A stretch of DNA of 64,000 nucleotides from Neofusicoccum parvum. Its lineage: Eukaryota; Ascomycota; Dothideomycetes; Botryosphaeriales; Botryosphaeriaceae. Numbering within the stretch: the stretch's first letter is position 1; every line of letters begins with the position of its first letter. The notes under the pieces are model-generated. The model ran no database searches. It was given only the letters and a program-made list of their open reading frames with translations, and was not told the DNA's origin. Made by a program: the position numbers and the translations under genes. Of the stretch, positions 24,364 to 34,517 are shown piece after piece. The stretch spans positions 1 to 64,000 of the forward strand of contig CP087219.1 in NCBI GenBank assembly GCA_020912385.1. Direction: 5' to 3'.

Positions 24364-24930
24364 GGTAATGGATCGGTAATCGACTATTGAGTGTTAGTAA
24401 AAGTTGACAGTGTAGTAGTGCATTTAGTACCTTTATCTTTCAGATCAGGTGTGGGCTTGCTAGTTTTTGCTGCTGCAAATTTCAATCAGCGGGACTGGTC
24501 CTAGCTTTATACATGGCTGTAGTCTCTACAACAACCCAACACCTTCCTAAAATAACCACAAAAGCAAGTAAGGGATTCTGGGGGCTTTCAGCTTGATGTG
24601 AGGCAGCGTGTTTGTGGGATGAATTAGGGCGTATTAGTGGATCCTTTGTGGAACACGGGCGCTTTTTACCTTGCGCTTTTCGCACTCAACGTTTAAGGCA
24701 ACACGACAAGGCAAATAGAACTCGCTAGTCTATATCCGTTTATCCGGCCCTAGCAAGTAGCTAAGATAGACACTTCCTTTTGCACAGTCACTATGTAACC
24801 TTGCTACCATAGAACCCAAGTAGACCCTTAAGGGTCTATTAGCTCCTATATAGATTCGTTGGAATCCATTTTCCAGGATTCAGTTTACGGACTTGCCCTG
24901 GCCAGCTGTGGGCCAGGCTAAATGGTCTAG
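24364..24930. other. Intergenic upstream of the secreted protein gene
   Basis: About 570 bp with no credible gene. It should contain the promoter of the minus-strand secreted protein gene. A CCTAGCAAGTAGCTAAG segment and AT-rich tracts are present but no firm motif was found. Confidence 0.35.
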
Positions 24931-25400
24931 ATGGATCATCTAGGTCAGGCTGGACCAGGCTACGCTTGGCAGCCTGGTCGATTGCCCGAATACGATTTCG
25001 GCTGGGTCATATGCAACCCTGGCTGCCACAAGGGCCTCCACCACCGCAATGCCGCAGACGCGGTTGGCAGCTGCGACCTTGATCATTGCCGCGCTGACCA
25101 GTGGCGATACACCGAACAGCTGGCTGACCACCATTCATCCGTGTCTGACGTTGGCGTTCGCTGCCAACCACAGCAAATAGGTGAGCTGCGCGGTGGAGAA
25201 GTTATCCGGCAGCAGCGCCAGCACAATGTCACCCAGTGTGTATTGGACGCGGTTGCCCTCAGCGCCGTCCGACTTCCAGTTGGATACGGTGGCCTACATC
25301 GCGGGCATAGCCTCGTTGGGCAGCACCGTCTCAGCGCCCACTAACAGCATGGGGACTAGCTGTGGACAGTAGCGCGGAGTTCTGGGGCCGCCTCGAGTAA
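24931..25400 (-). pseudogene. Unidentified relic, possibly repeat tail of a NACHT/ankyrin-like protein
   Basis: On the minus strand a continuous frame with two stops reads LGDIVLALLPDNFSTAQLTY, LLWLAANANV and SAAMIKVAAANR. The last block, with a hydrophobic helix followed by a small helix, recalls the roughly 45-residue tail repeats found in some fungal NACHT-type proteins. The match is weak. The region is GC-richer than its flanks, so it was once coding. Confidence 0.3.
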
Positions 25401-25529
25401 GCTACCGCTTGCTGCGCCGGGTGCTACATGCGGCAGTAGCATGCGAATTAGGCGTTCGGCATGCGGGTGGTTCCGTGTTGCCACTACTAGCAAGTTTGAC
25501 TGCTGCATTGGAATTTACGAGATGCCCCA

Positions 25530-26687
25530 TGTTGGCGACGTCTGAGACTTTGAGATTATTCAGAAAGAGGGGAACAAGAAGGATACGAGCGACAAGAACC
25601 ATCAACTCCAAATCATGGGGGAGATATACAAGAATGCGAAAGTAACCATTGTAGCCGCGAGCGCATGGAGTGCGAAGGATGGATTCTTGCAACCACGCAA
25701 ACCACCAGAGAATCAGCTTCGCTTACCAGGTATCGGTACAGACGGGGTTTCCTACATTGTTACCGTCACACGGGAACATCCATATCCTACCAACTCCTAC
25801 TATAGGGAAATCCCTATCGAGCACCGAGTATGGACATTCCAGGAGAAGATTTTATCTCCCAGGATGCTGATTTATAGCAACACCAATCTGCGCTGGCTCT
25901 GCAAGTGTTCGTCAAAATACGATGGAGGCGGCAAGGAGACCCTCAGTCATCATGACGTCGATACACCTAATCTACGGACATCTGGGAACTGGCCCCGAAA
26001 ATGGTATTCTCTTATCTACGAATATAACCGCAGAAAGATGAGCTTCTCCGAGGATAAGCTTCCAGCCATTTCGGCCCTTCTACAAGAGCACGCGAACGAG
26101 ACTGGCGATGTCTATATGGCTGGTTTATGGGTTAGCACCCTCGTGCAAGATCTTCTCTGAATTGTCCAAAGTTCGAGCAAGACCGCGAAACGGCCAAACC
26201 ATCCTCGAGCACCATCATGGTCATGGGCTTCGGTAGATGAGCCTGTCGGCTGGCTCGAAAACGGCATTTTGGACGAGATGGAAGTAGACAGCAGTTTTCA
26301 TCTAGTCGACTACAGCAAAAACCTCGAAGACCGAACGCTACCGCCTGGAAAGCTGGCTGACGCGGTCCTACAAAAACGCTGTCGTATAGTGGAATTTGAC
26401 TCTCGGGCTGAAATAGTTGGGAACGCATTAAGGCCCAAAGAGAGCGTTCGATTTGATGATGAGGATGAGACGGACACCTCTATTCTTGCAATTCTTGTAG
26501 GTTGGTTTACCCTTCCAGCTCCGCTTCTAATTCGTGTTCCTATCGGACTATTAATCAAGGAATATAAGGGCGGGGTGGGAGAAATGTATACGCGGATTGG
26601 ACTGTTTCATAACACGTTATTTCAACTAATAACGGCAGAGGATTTTGAGCAATTTTCTACTACAAGGAAAATTAATCTTATATAGAG
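25530..26687 (+). pseudogene. HET-domain (heterokaryon incompatibility) protein relic
   Basis: One frame from about 25550 to the TAG at 26683 reads HQLQIMGEIYKNAKVTIVAA, then a W-x-F-Q-E-K-x-L-S-P-R block, Y-x-R-R-x-x-S-F-x-E-D-K-L-P-A-I-S-A-L, and PSWSWASVDEPVGW. These are successive conserved blocks of fungal HET-domain proteins and their usual downstream region. The N-terminal strands of the HET domain are missing or scrambled before 25550, and a TGA at 26158 replaces the Trp normally found in D-L-L-W. HET proteins trigger incompatibility cell death on fusion of unlike hyphae; this copy is dead. Confidence 0.75.
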
Positions 26688-27135
26688 ACTATATAAAATC
26701 TACTTTTTTTTTTAATTTTACTATTTTAAGTAAAGCGATGCATACAGCAACGTGATCCGCTCTATTCGCACTCCAAAGCTAAAGAAAGGTGCCACGAGGG
26801 AAAGTGCTTCCGCCTGCGAGAAGAAAGGTGCGCCGTTCTCCATAAATAGTGCAAAAAGAAAATGCGACCTGAAGCATATTGAAGCCTGAGCCAATCCCCA
26901 ATGCCACATCGTCCAGCCTCGGCAAAGAGCCAGCCATCGGCGACACCCTGGCATCCACCAGCACGTGGGCCCTCTTACTACCAGCAAGCTCCAATAACAC
27001 GATAGCAGCTCACTTAGCAGCTTCGCCTCGGCTAGCTTCCTCGATGCCGAAGCTTTCACGTAGGCCTGCTGCCCCATCTGCAGCCCCGCCATCGACCGCC
27101 ATCTACTCGAGCGGTGACAGAGGGACGCACCCTTC
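26688..27135. other. Intergenic / unassigned
   Basis: Begins with a poly-T tract near 26705. Frames on both strands across 26720-27150 are open but resemble no family, and they may include the decayed upstream exon of the RTC4-type relic that follows. Confidence 0.35.
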
Positions 27136-27714
27136 ATGCGCATCGCCATTCAACTGGCCTTCTGCACCGCGCACCAGCGCACCTCCGTACGCGCCGCGTA
27201 CGCAACATCCGGCTACCCCGCCATCAACCTCTCTAACTCGTCTCTCATTACCCGCATCGAATGCCTCCACCCCGAGCTCCTGCGCATCGTGCACGGCGAG
27301 CAGACCATGATCATTAGGAACGTGCTGGAAACTGAAACTGCGCAGGGCAGAGGCCGGACGCTGTTGGCGAAGGCAATGCACGATGGACTGCAGGTCATAA
27401 GAGTGGGGTACTACGAGCCGCGGGGAAGGGAGGTCATGGAGAGGTGGGTGGCGACGCAGTTGGCTGGGGACATTCGGGAGGTGGCGGGCGTGAACCGCTT
27501 AGTTAGGTACAAGACGGTGGGCGGGTTCGTGTAGGAGCTTCTGGTACCCGAGGTGGCGACGCGGTTAGTGGCCGAGGATTTGGGGGTTGACGGGGCGAGG
27601 GCGAGGAAGATGTTGGTGGGGAGTGTCGGAATTAGGGAGTTGGTAAATGGGAATGTGGAGGAGGAACAGCCGGTGGTAGTTTATAATGATGATTATATTA
27701 TCTACTTAACCTAA
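27136..27714 (+). pseudogene. RTC4-type (restriction of telomere capping) domain relic
   Basis: The frame from 27136 reads GYPAINLS...RIECLHPELLRI, then GYYEPRG and, after a TAG at 27532 (Gln expected), ELLVPEVATRLVAEDLGVDG and GIRELVNG to a TAA near 27712. Order and spacing of these blocks match the C-terminal domain of fungal RTC4-like proteins as I remember the family. The yeast founder was named from a genetic effect on telomere capping. One nonsense codon and the missing N-terminal part mark it as a pseudogene. No other homologue is in the window. Confidence 0.5.
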
Positions 27715-27780
27715 TTCTCCACGGTGTTTTCCATGTCCTATTTCCTTCCGTCACCCCAATTATCAATCTATTCACCAATT

Positions 27781-29595
27781 TTATCGTTGTTTAAAGCGCG
27801 CAATGAAGTTCGTTTGCTTGCTAAACCAGTAGGTCTCAACGGTCCAGTCGTCCGCGGTCGAAGCCCATTCAATATCAAAGGCTCGTAGGATTCGCGGGAC
27901 GAGTTTTCCCATTTCCATAATCGAAATGTTCTTCCCGATACAAGATCGAGAGCCAGCGCCAAACTGGGGATATAGCCTCATTAGCTCGCTAGCCAGGAGA
28001 GGAGTTGATAATGTTGCTACTCACGGAAAGAAAACAACGTTCCATTACCCTCAATTGCTCGGGAGGTGCCTCAAGCCACCGTTCAGGTCGGAAGACATCG
28101 GCGTCATTCCCGAAGACGGTGCGGTCGTGGTGGATGACCCATGCGTTCATGCCGACAACCGTGCCTCCTGGAATATCAATGCCGCAGAGTGTGTCGCCCT
28201 GCGCTGGGACGACTCGCTCTAAAACAAACCCAACGCCAGGGTGCATGCGCATAGCCTCTTTCATCACAGCTTGCCTAGTGGAGATAGTAAGTGGACGCTC
28301 AAGAATACATACAGACTTAGTGAAGGATCTACTCACAAATAGGGAAGCTTCAGGCATTCCTCGAGAGTGACCTTGTCCGAGATCCTCCCCTCTTGTTCGG
28401 CTTCTGCGAGTTCTGCAAGTAGTTTTTGATGAGTCTCTGGTGATTTGATAATGTAGTATAATATAGCTCTCAAAGAGATAGCAGTGGTATCGCTTCCGGC
28501 CAGCCTGTATGCTAGTCAGAGATGAACGACAAGATTATTCTGAGCGAGGGAGCTTGCAAGTTGTTCATCAGGTGGTTGACCAGGTCCCGTTCACTCATTC
28601 GGGCTTCGTTCTTGGCCTGCTCGGTTCGGAAATGGGCTAGAAAATCGCGCGCGCCATCTACAAGGGGGGGTTCTCCGTCATATTGTTGAATGGCGCCCTT
28701 AATAACCTGAGGTATGGTATCAATGACAATGCTAGATAGAAAAGTCGGACTTACTTACCCTGGTAATCTTTGGAACGGGGTGAACTGCCCGAAGAGCAGG
28801 GACTCGGTCCAGCAGCCTCATCACCCACTGCTGGCCAAGCAGGAACCCATGAAGCCCCGGAACCTGGCCTACGAGCGCTCCGTACCACAGGCCCGTTTCT
28901 ATGCCGGAAATCATGTTCTCCACGTCCTGGCGCTTCTCCATGAAGCCGAAGCGCTGCCGGAATGTGATTGCCCCGATGACGTCGAAAGCATACCATTGCA
29001 GCCACTCTCCGAGGTTGACGGGTTTGCCGGCCAGGTCTCGCATGGCGTCCAGAAAAATGTCCGAGCACTCGTCAACCAAGGGCTCCATATTCCGTAATGA
29101 CGTCAAAGAGAATTTGGAGGCGACGGCTGTCTTCAGGTGCTTGTGTTCTGCTGGCGACCGTGTTGAGAACATGCTGGCCATGGCTTTACCGTCGTACGGA
29201 GTGTCGAAGGAGTCATAGAAGTCCGACTGAAATGGCCCGTTAGCTGATTATCCCAAGCGAGGCAGCCTGGTACGCTCGCGTACCTTAAGGTAGCTGCTTC
29301 CGATGCCGTAAATCTTGTTTATTGCCTCAGGGCCTGCGATGGAGATGTGGTTTGGTCCGATCCGAACGATTTTGCCGTATTCGTCGTGAAGTCGCCGAAA
29401 AAATGTCGGCGCATTACCCCGGGAGAGTTTGGCTAACCTCCACAAATTTGTGACGGCTGCTAGGCGTGGGCCCTTGATTTTGCGGAGTCTGGGATGGATG
29501 GCGGCATGGAAGAACGGGACAGTTGCGGACAGCAATAGGCCTACAACGAGACATAATGCTAGCCACGACGGATCGCCCAGGACGGAATGAGACAT
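27781..29595 (-). CDS. Cytochrome P450 monooxygenase
   Basis: Six exons: 29595-29284, 29226-28759, 28706-28558, 28504-28337, 28274-28025 and 27963-27781. They total 1530 nt and give an intact protein of 509 residues, the normal P450 length. An N-terminal membrane anchor (residues about 5-25) is followed by a P-rich hinge. The I-helix AGSDTT, the K-helix KEAMRMHP (E-x-x-R form), FRPERW and the heme loop FGAGSRSCIG with its Cys ligand are all present. It should be ER-bound and need a P450 reductase. The third intron begins with GC instead of GT. It lies next to ring-cleavage genes, so oxidation of an aromatic substrate is the likely role. The N-terminal style resembles pisatin-demethylase or benzoate-hydroxylase-like fungal P450s, but the family number is not assignable here. 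Confidence 0.9.
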
Positions 29596-30163
29596 GGCTG
29601 TTCTCAGATGAGAAAAAAGTTGCAGATTGTCCAAAAATGCTCTACAGTGCCAGGTATCTGCATACATACTAATACTCTTAATGAGACGAGGGGTTACCTT
29701 TCCGTCAATAGCCGGATTTGGGTATTCGTCCGACGAGGTTCCTCCGCAAAGATCCTCCAGATCAGTTCCTCCGCTCCCGCCGGCCGCTCCGTTCCCGCCG
29801 GCCCTCCCGGCCCCGCCTTTGGAGACGAAAGCGTTTCGCATTCTGCGACCGCTGCTTGATGTAAACCGCGCAGCGCTCACAACTCGGCATATGTGGCTAT
29901 GGTAAAGTGCAGAGATCGACATTGTATCTCCGGAGTAAGAAGATCAACTGTGTCCGTGCCGGTTCGTCCAATACATTCCCGATTGCTGATGCATCTCCGA
30001 GCTAGAAAAGTTCCCCATCTCATCCCCCAGTTCAGGTACCCGATATCCAGTCTGACTCGCTCGAATAATGCGAATCCTCCCGGCCATAGTCGGCCCCGAT
30101 GCAGCAAAACTTCCATTATAGACAGGAGGCATCTGGCCATGCAGCACGCAACGAAGTGATGGG
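29596..30163 (-). promoter_or_regulatory. P450 upstream region with CTCCGGAG palindrome
   Basis: Upstream DNA of the minus-strand P450. It holds a perfect CTCCGGAG at 29928-29935 and two CCTCCGC sites near 29735 and 29763. The same CTCCGG core recurs upstream of the hydrolase and between the dioxygenase and monooxygenase genes. CGG-type half-sites are the usual targets of Zn2Cys6 regulators such as the one at 36905-39144. The open frames on both strands here resemble nothing known. Confidence 0.4.
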
Positions 30164-30538
30164 CTATAGTAGTGATTTTCCCTTCATTGCATATACTATA
30201 CAGTGGTTGTCCTCTTGGGTCGTCTCCTCCATCTCCAGTAATTTGAGTACATATTGCCAGACGACGGTGGAGTCTATTGTCGGACGGCCCATAGCGATGC
30301 AGAATGCCACGTTCATCCGTTTAAAGATGGTGAGAACCCGAGCTTTTGCGGTTTGATCCAGTCACGGAAATTGGGCAACTGCGCTGAAAAGCATGACACA
30401 GTTCGTGCTGTGCATCAGGGGAACATCGAACCTGGGCGCTTTTCCTGCCTTTTGCACACCCTTCGGCAGAATTTCCGTGAATGCCAGATAAGCAATCGCC
30501 ACGATAGGCTGCGTTGTTTCTTGTATGATTGACGACAT
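30164..30538 (-). pseudogene. Unidentified relic ORF inside the catabolic cluster
   Basis: A frame of 125 codons starts at ATG 30538 (MSSIIQETTQPIVAIAYLAF) and ends with TAG at 30164, broken once by a TGA at about 30362 where a CGA Arg codon is likely. Both halves have protein-like composition, and the C-terminal half (RMNVAFCIAMGRP, KLLEMEE) is Met- and Glu-rich. No family was recognised. It may be the remains of a further cluster enzyme, or a gene with an intron I could not place. Confidence 0.35.
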
Positions 30539-30752
30539 CGGCAGTCCTGACATCGATCGCGTTCGGATCGACGAAGAATTGGCTGGGGGGTCGGAACGGC
30601 AAGGAAGGGACTGCTATATGAGTAACGGTATCCCAGGGTTGACTCTGAAAACTCCATGGGTAAATAGTAAGATTTTCTCGTTCTACTATCCAAACATCTA
30701 TTCGTCTATCGAGACCAATGAATTGGCCAACATTGGTCCTAGCTATAGATGT

Positions 30753-31903
30753 CTACTCGAACACTACGGTATTCTCCAGGACACCGATTGAGGATATTTC
30801 AATCTCTACAACATCCCCGTTCTTGAGGCTGTACTTTGGTTCCTGGAAATACCCAATACCAGGAGGAGAGCCAGTCAGGATCACAGATCCTGCCGGCAAA
30901 GTTGTACCTGCCGTACACGATATATCAGTTAAGCGACCCACAGATGTAAAAGGTTATAGATTATGGAGAGTCGTACCGCGAGAGAGAAAACTGATCAAGG
31001 CAGCCGGGCCGTGAATCAGATTGCATGTACTGTTTTGGAACACCTTTCCGTTGACTTTGGTTGTGATTCTCTGTTCAACCACACTGCCAACGACGGCTGG
31101 ACTTGTGAGAATTGGCCCAATCGGGGCAAAGTTGTCGAAAGCTTTGCACCGAGTGAACTGTCCCCCTCCGCGCTTTGGATCCTGGTACAGCCGTGCAGTC
31201 AAGTCGTTGCCTGCCGTATACCCGAGGATGTAGTTTGGGGCATCCTCAACGCTCACATCACGAGCATCTTTGGATGTAATGATTGTCAGCTCTCCCTACG
31301 AGGTCCATCAGTCAGGCTTGAGTGTCCCTCGAGACGAGGTTTCAACATAGACAATATTGAGAAGGGAAAACTATACCTCAAAGTCGAGGAAGCTGTCCGC
31401 AGCACATTTTGGGATAGGGATACTCCCAGGTCCGGCAAGCGACCTCTTGGGCTTGTACCACATTACAGGATCAAGCGGGATCGTAAGCTATAAGTTTAAG
31501 CACGCAGAAATGCATTAGTGAAATAGTTTTCCAAGATCGGCACTAATGAAACCTCAGAAAATCTACAGTGGTATCTTACGTTTGCCTCCTCTGCATGTTC
31601 GCGATAATTCACCCCGATGCAGATGATTTCCATGTCATTGTATGGCACTGGCGCCAGTACCTGTAAGATTCGACAAGAATTTGGTCAATATAATAAGATG
31701 AGAATTCAAAGTGACGTATCAATCCTTACCTCTTCTACAGTGACTGGTTGCTCTTTCGTACGATTTTGAAGATCCTCGAGGGAGGAAAACCCAGTCACAG
31801 AAAGGTGTATTAACTCGGAGGTCTTTTTTGGTGCATCAATCGAGGCGAAGTAAATCCTCCCATCGGTCGCCTTGAAGCGTATCAGATGATTCCAGGAAGC
31901 CAT
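30753..31903 (-). CDS. Fumarylacetoacetate-hydrolase-family protein
   Basis: Five exons: 31903-31730, 31660-31580, 31487-31377, 31295-30977 and 30907-30753. They total 840 nt and give an intact protein of 279 residues, usual for short fungal FAH-family enzymes. After an N-terminal cap, the catalytic core shows [40 protein letters not shown] and [16 protein letters not shown], including the acidic residues that bind the divalent metal. The family cleaves C-C bonds of acylpyruvates, such as ring-fission products of catechols, homoprotocatechuate or gentisate, or decarboxylates/isomerises related oxoacids. Next to an extradiol dioxygenase it most likely acts on that enzyme's product. No targeting signal is seen, so it is probably cytosolic. 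Confidence 0.9.
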
Positions 31904-32634
31904 TATGACGAAGATCGGTAGCTTTGCTTTCCCAAACGAAAAATGATTTTTAAGGTTCAATAGAGAAATCAACCAGCCGCTCGCAAGACCTATATACCTG
32001 AAGCAGAAACAGGTATTCATGTGTACTCGTCATATGTCTGTAAATCATCAATCCATCCGATCCAGCGTGATATTTGCTCCGGACCAGTAAAGTCAGGGGT
32101 TTTTGCCGGAGTGAGGGGCTCGTTTCGGAGATGTGGGAGTTTCTCCGAAAGCGCGGAGCATCTTTCTCCAGGATCCTCCGAGGATCGCGCTTTCAGCTCT
32201 CTTCGTCTTTGCAGTCCTCCGGTACGTCCACTAGCACGTGGTTGAGTTTCTTATCCTAGCTCATCTTTGAGCTGAAAAGCTCAACGCTGCGACTTAAGGC
32301 GCTTGAAGCGCCAGGCCTAAAGATGGCGTAGGGGGACGTAATGGAGGATCGCGCAGAGGAAAGAGATAGCAAAGAGGCTATTTACCTGATTCTATACGGA
32401 AGTTGTCCCGTACACTACTTTAGCTGCTAGAGAATTGTATAAGCAGTATCTTCGATGTTAAGTACCATCTTCATCCTCAGGTCCGACACTGATGCTGTAT
32501 TTTATTAAATCCTGGAGAAAATATTCTGGTAGTTCGAAAAGATGTCGATTGGTGAACACGGCTAGTGGTGGTAATGCACCACTGTCTAACGAGACAATTA
32601 ATACCTAATTAGGAAAAACCCAAAGAAAGCAAAC
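31904..32634 (-). promoter_or_regulatory. Upstream region of the FAH-family gene, rich in CTCCG/CGGAG motifs
   Basis: Between about 32076 and 32220 there are at least seven CTCCG or CGGAG pentamers. They include CTCCGGACC at 32077-32085, also found at 34157-34165 in the divergent promoter, and a perfect inverted repeat TTTCGGAG (32123-32130) / CTCCGAAA (32143-32150) with a 12-bp spacer. They lie 170-320 bp upstream of the hydrolase ATG. Everted or inverted CGG half-sites are the known target type of dimeric Zn2Cys6 proteins. The stretch from 32340 to 32634 holds no recognised feature. Confidence 0.5.
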
Positions 32635-32842
32635 TGTCAACCACATTTGCCCGCAATCACGTGTCTCGTATTCCTCTTCTGATCACTACACCACCATCAC
32701 TCCACCCCGTACGCGTCAACTCTTAGTACCTAGCACAGCCTCTTTTGCGTACGCGTCCCCTTTGCGATCAGATATTTATGTAGCACTCGATAGCAGTAAT
32801 CAAAGAAGACAGCGGTGTCATTCTTTCTCGCGCCGTTCGACA
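32635..32842. mobile_element. Solo LTR, copy A (208 bp), with 5-bp target duplication CAAAC
   Basis: Starts TGTCAACC and ends GTTCGACA, so the termini are TG...CA with a short inverted repeat TGTC/GACA. It is flanked by CAAAC at 32630-32634 and again at 32843-32847. A second copy of the same element lies inside the GH71 gene at 40968-41182 in the opposite orientation. Both copies share their end regions and a CCCGCAATCACGTGT block. There is no internal coding sequence, so both look like solo LTRs left by recombination. This copy sits 62 bp downstream of the dioxygenase stop codon. Confidence 0.8.
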
Positions 32843-32904
32843 CAAACTAAGGCAAACGAACAAGCAATAGGTAAACTATGGTTGGAAGACGGCTTGCCAT
32901 ATAC

Positions 32905-33956
32905 TTACATGTCCTTCGGCATTTCTGGGCCCCAGACGTGCAGCGGGCCTGCTTTAGATCTTGCAGTACCCGCATGCACGTTGACCAGATCCCCATCGGC
33001 GTAATGCTCTACTAAAAATCCACTTGTATCCCACCAATAATCAAAAATCTGCGAACCAAGAATATGTCTCCCAACACCCCAAAAAGATTTATATCCTTCC
33101 TTCGCCAACCAGTGATGGCCAAGTAGCTGCGTATCGAAGTCCTCTACCTCGAAAGATGTGTGGTGCAGACCATCCGTCTTTTCAGGCGAAGCACGGGCCA
33201 GAAAAAGCGAGTGATGGTCCGAGAAGCGTTCCCCCAGGTCAAGATGCATGAATGTAATGACATCAAGTTCATCATTTTCGGGGTGGTATTGCACGTCTGA
33301 AGGGACGAAGTTGAAATTCTCCGTGTACCACAGTACCTCGTTTTCCCACTTGGACACGTGGAATCCGTAGTGGCCAAGCTTGTGGATCATGGCAGGTCCT
33401 GAATGGAAACGCTGGAATTTGCCTAAGTATCTAATTAGAAGCCACTCGCTGCAAATGACTGTGGTTCCACAGACTCACCAAGTCTCTGTTTTTGTAAGCT
33501 TCCATTAAGTGGTCCAAACTCTTCGACTTGTGCAGATGGCACGGAAGCTGCATCCGGTCTCTCCTCCTGCCCGTACACCACATGCATGAGGAAGCCGGAC
33601 GGCGTCTTCAAAGTGACTCTGCGCCCTCCTCCGGGGAATGGGGATAGATCCGTGATCACCGCTCCATCCATCGCGGCAGCCTTGTCGAAATCGGCCTGCG
33701 TCTGAGCAAGCCAGGAGCCGCCGCCGAATGTCGAGGCGCCTGTGGTAGACTGGCGAGCTATGTAGCAGTACGGGTCCTTGCCATAGCCGCGGTACAGGAC
33801 CGTGTCTTCACCCCGCCAGGCTTCGATCAGCCCGAAACTGTTGGCAAACTTCTGAAATTCGGCCAGGTTTGTATGCGCGAAGTCGACATGCGATAGGCGC
33901 TCGAGCTGAATCTTCGAGGGCTCGTTGTGGATCTCAGGGAGACGCGTAGCCGCCAT
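32905..33956 (-). CDS. Extradiol (catechol 2,3-type) ring-cleavage dioxygenase, VOC family
   Basis: Two exons (33956-33479 and 33422-32905) total 996 nt and give 331 residues in two VOC modules, the normal size for a type I extradiol dioxygenase. The N-terminal module begins LSHVDFAHTNL. The C-terminal module carries the metal triad: His in KLGHYGF, His in GLHHTSFEV and Glu in VEHYADGD. These ligate Fe(II) or Mn(II) and are all present, so the enzyme should be active. It would split a catecholic ring next to its hydroxyls (meta cleavage). Fungi mostly use intradiol enzymes, so this is notable. It is transcribed divergently from the FAD monooxygenase (561 bp between ATGs). The stop follows immediately after a GTAAGT-like string, but the sequence beyond is the solo LTR, so no further exon is called. 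Confidence 0.88.
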
Positions 33957-34517
33957 AGTGAGGATGCTCGTATTGACAATAGAAAGTTCTAATGGTGATG
34001 TGTCTGCTCTGAACTGACTGGTTGGTCCAAGGCCACCCACTTGTGGATTCGGAGCCATATATTGAAAATTAGAAGTTCTCATTCATATTATCATTGTCCG
34101 AAGTGCCGATATCCATTCGCTCTGCTGCCGATTATCCGGCGGAAGAACACTACTGACTCCGGACCGCGGAGGAACTGTTGCTAAGCCACTAGGTTTCGTT
34201 CTTCTTTGACAGGACCAGGACCGGAAACAGGGGCAGGGGGCAGGAACAACGATTTGCGAAGCCTGGACAATCAGCATCCCTAATTTGTTGATTTTTCGCT
34301 CGGAAATCGCGTGCATGGATGTTCCTCCGGGCCCCGCACTTTGCAGTCGGGGTTGTGCCAGAGGAACACGAGACCGGGCCAAGCTCAGAACACCGTTCCA
34401 CCATAGTGTTTCTCCTACGGAATCGGATCCGCGTGGAGCTGACTCCCTGCACCTATTAAAGTTGAAGCGTCAAGCACCAAGAGAAAGTAGATGCCTGTCC
34501 TGTGTGATCATCCACCA
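33957..34517. promoter_or_regulatory. Divergent promoter of the dioxygenase and monooxygenase genes
   Basis: A 561-bp intergenic region with two outward-facing genes. It contains CTCCGGACC (34157-34165) running straight into CGCGGAGG, so that CTCCG and CGGAG are separated by five bases. An ATCCGGCGG lies just upstream at about 34134. The nonamer CTCCGGACC is shared with the hydrolase promoter at 32077. A single bound Zn2Cys6 dimer could control both genes. Confidence 0.5.

Noticed and set aside
24931..25344. 137-codon + strand frame
   Set aside because: The minus strand has the more protein-like frame with hydrophobic helices; the + frame has no family resemblance.
32762..32900. A third exon of the extradiol dioxygenase beyond the GTAAGT-like string at its stop
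   Set aside because: The sequence that would be the exon belongs to the solo LTR with its own target duplication; the existing stop gives a normal-length protein.
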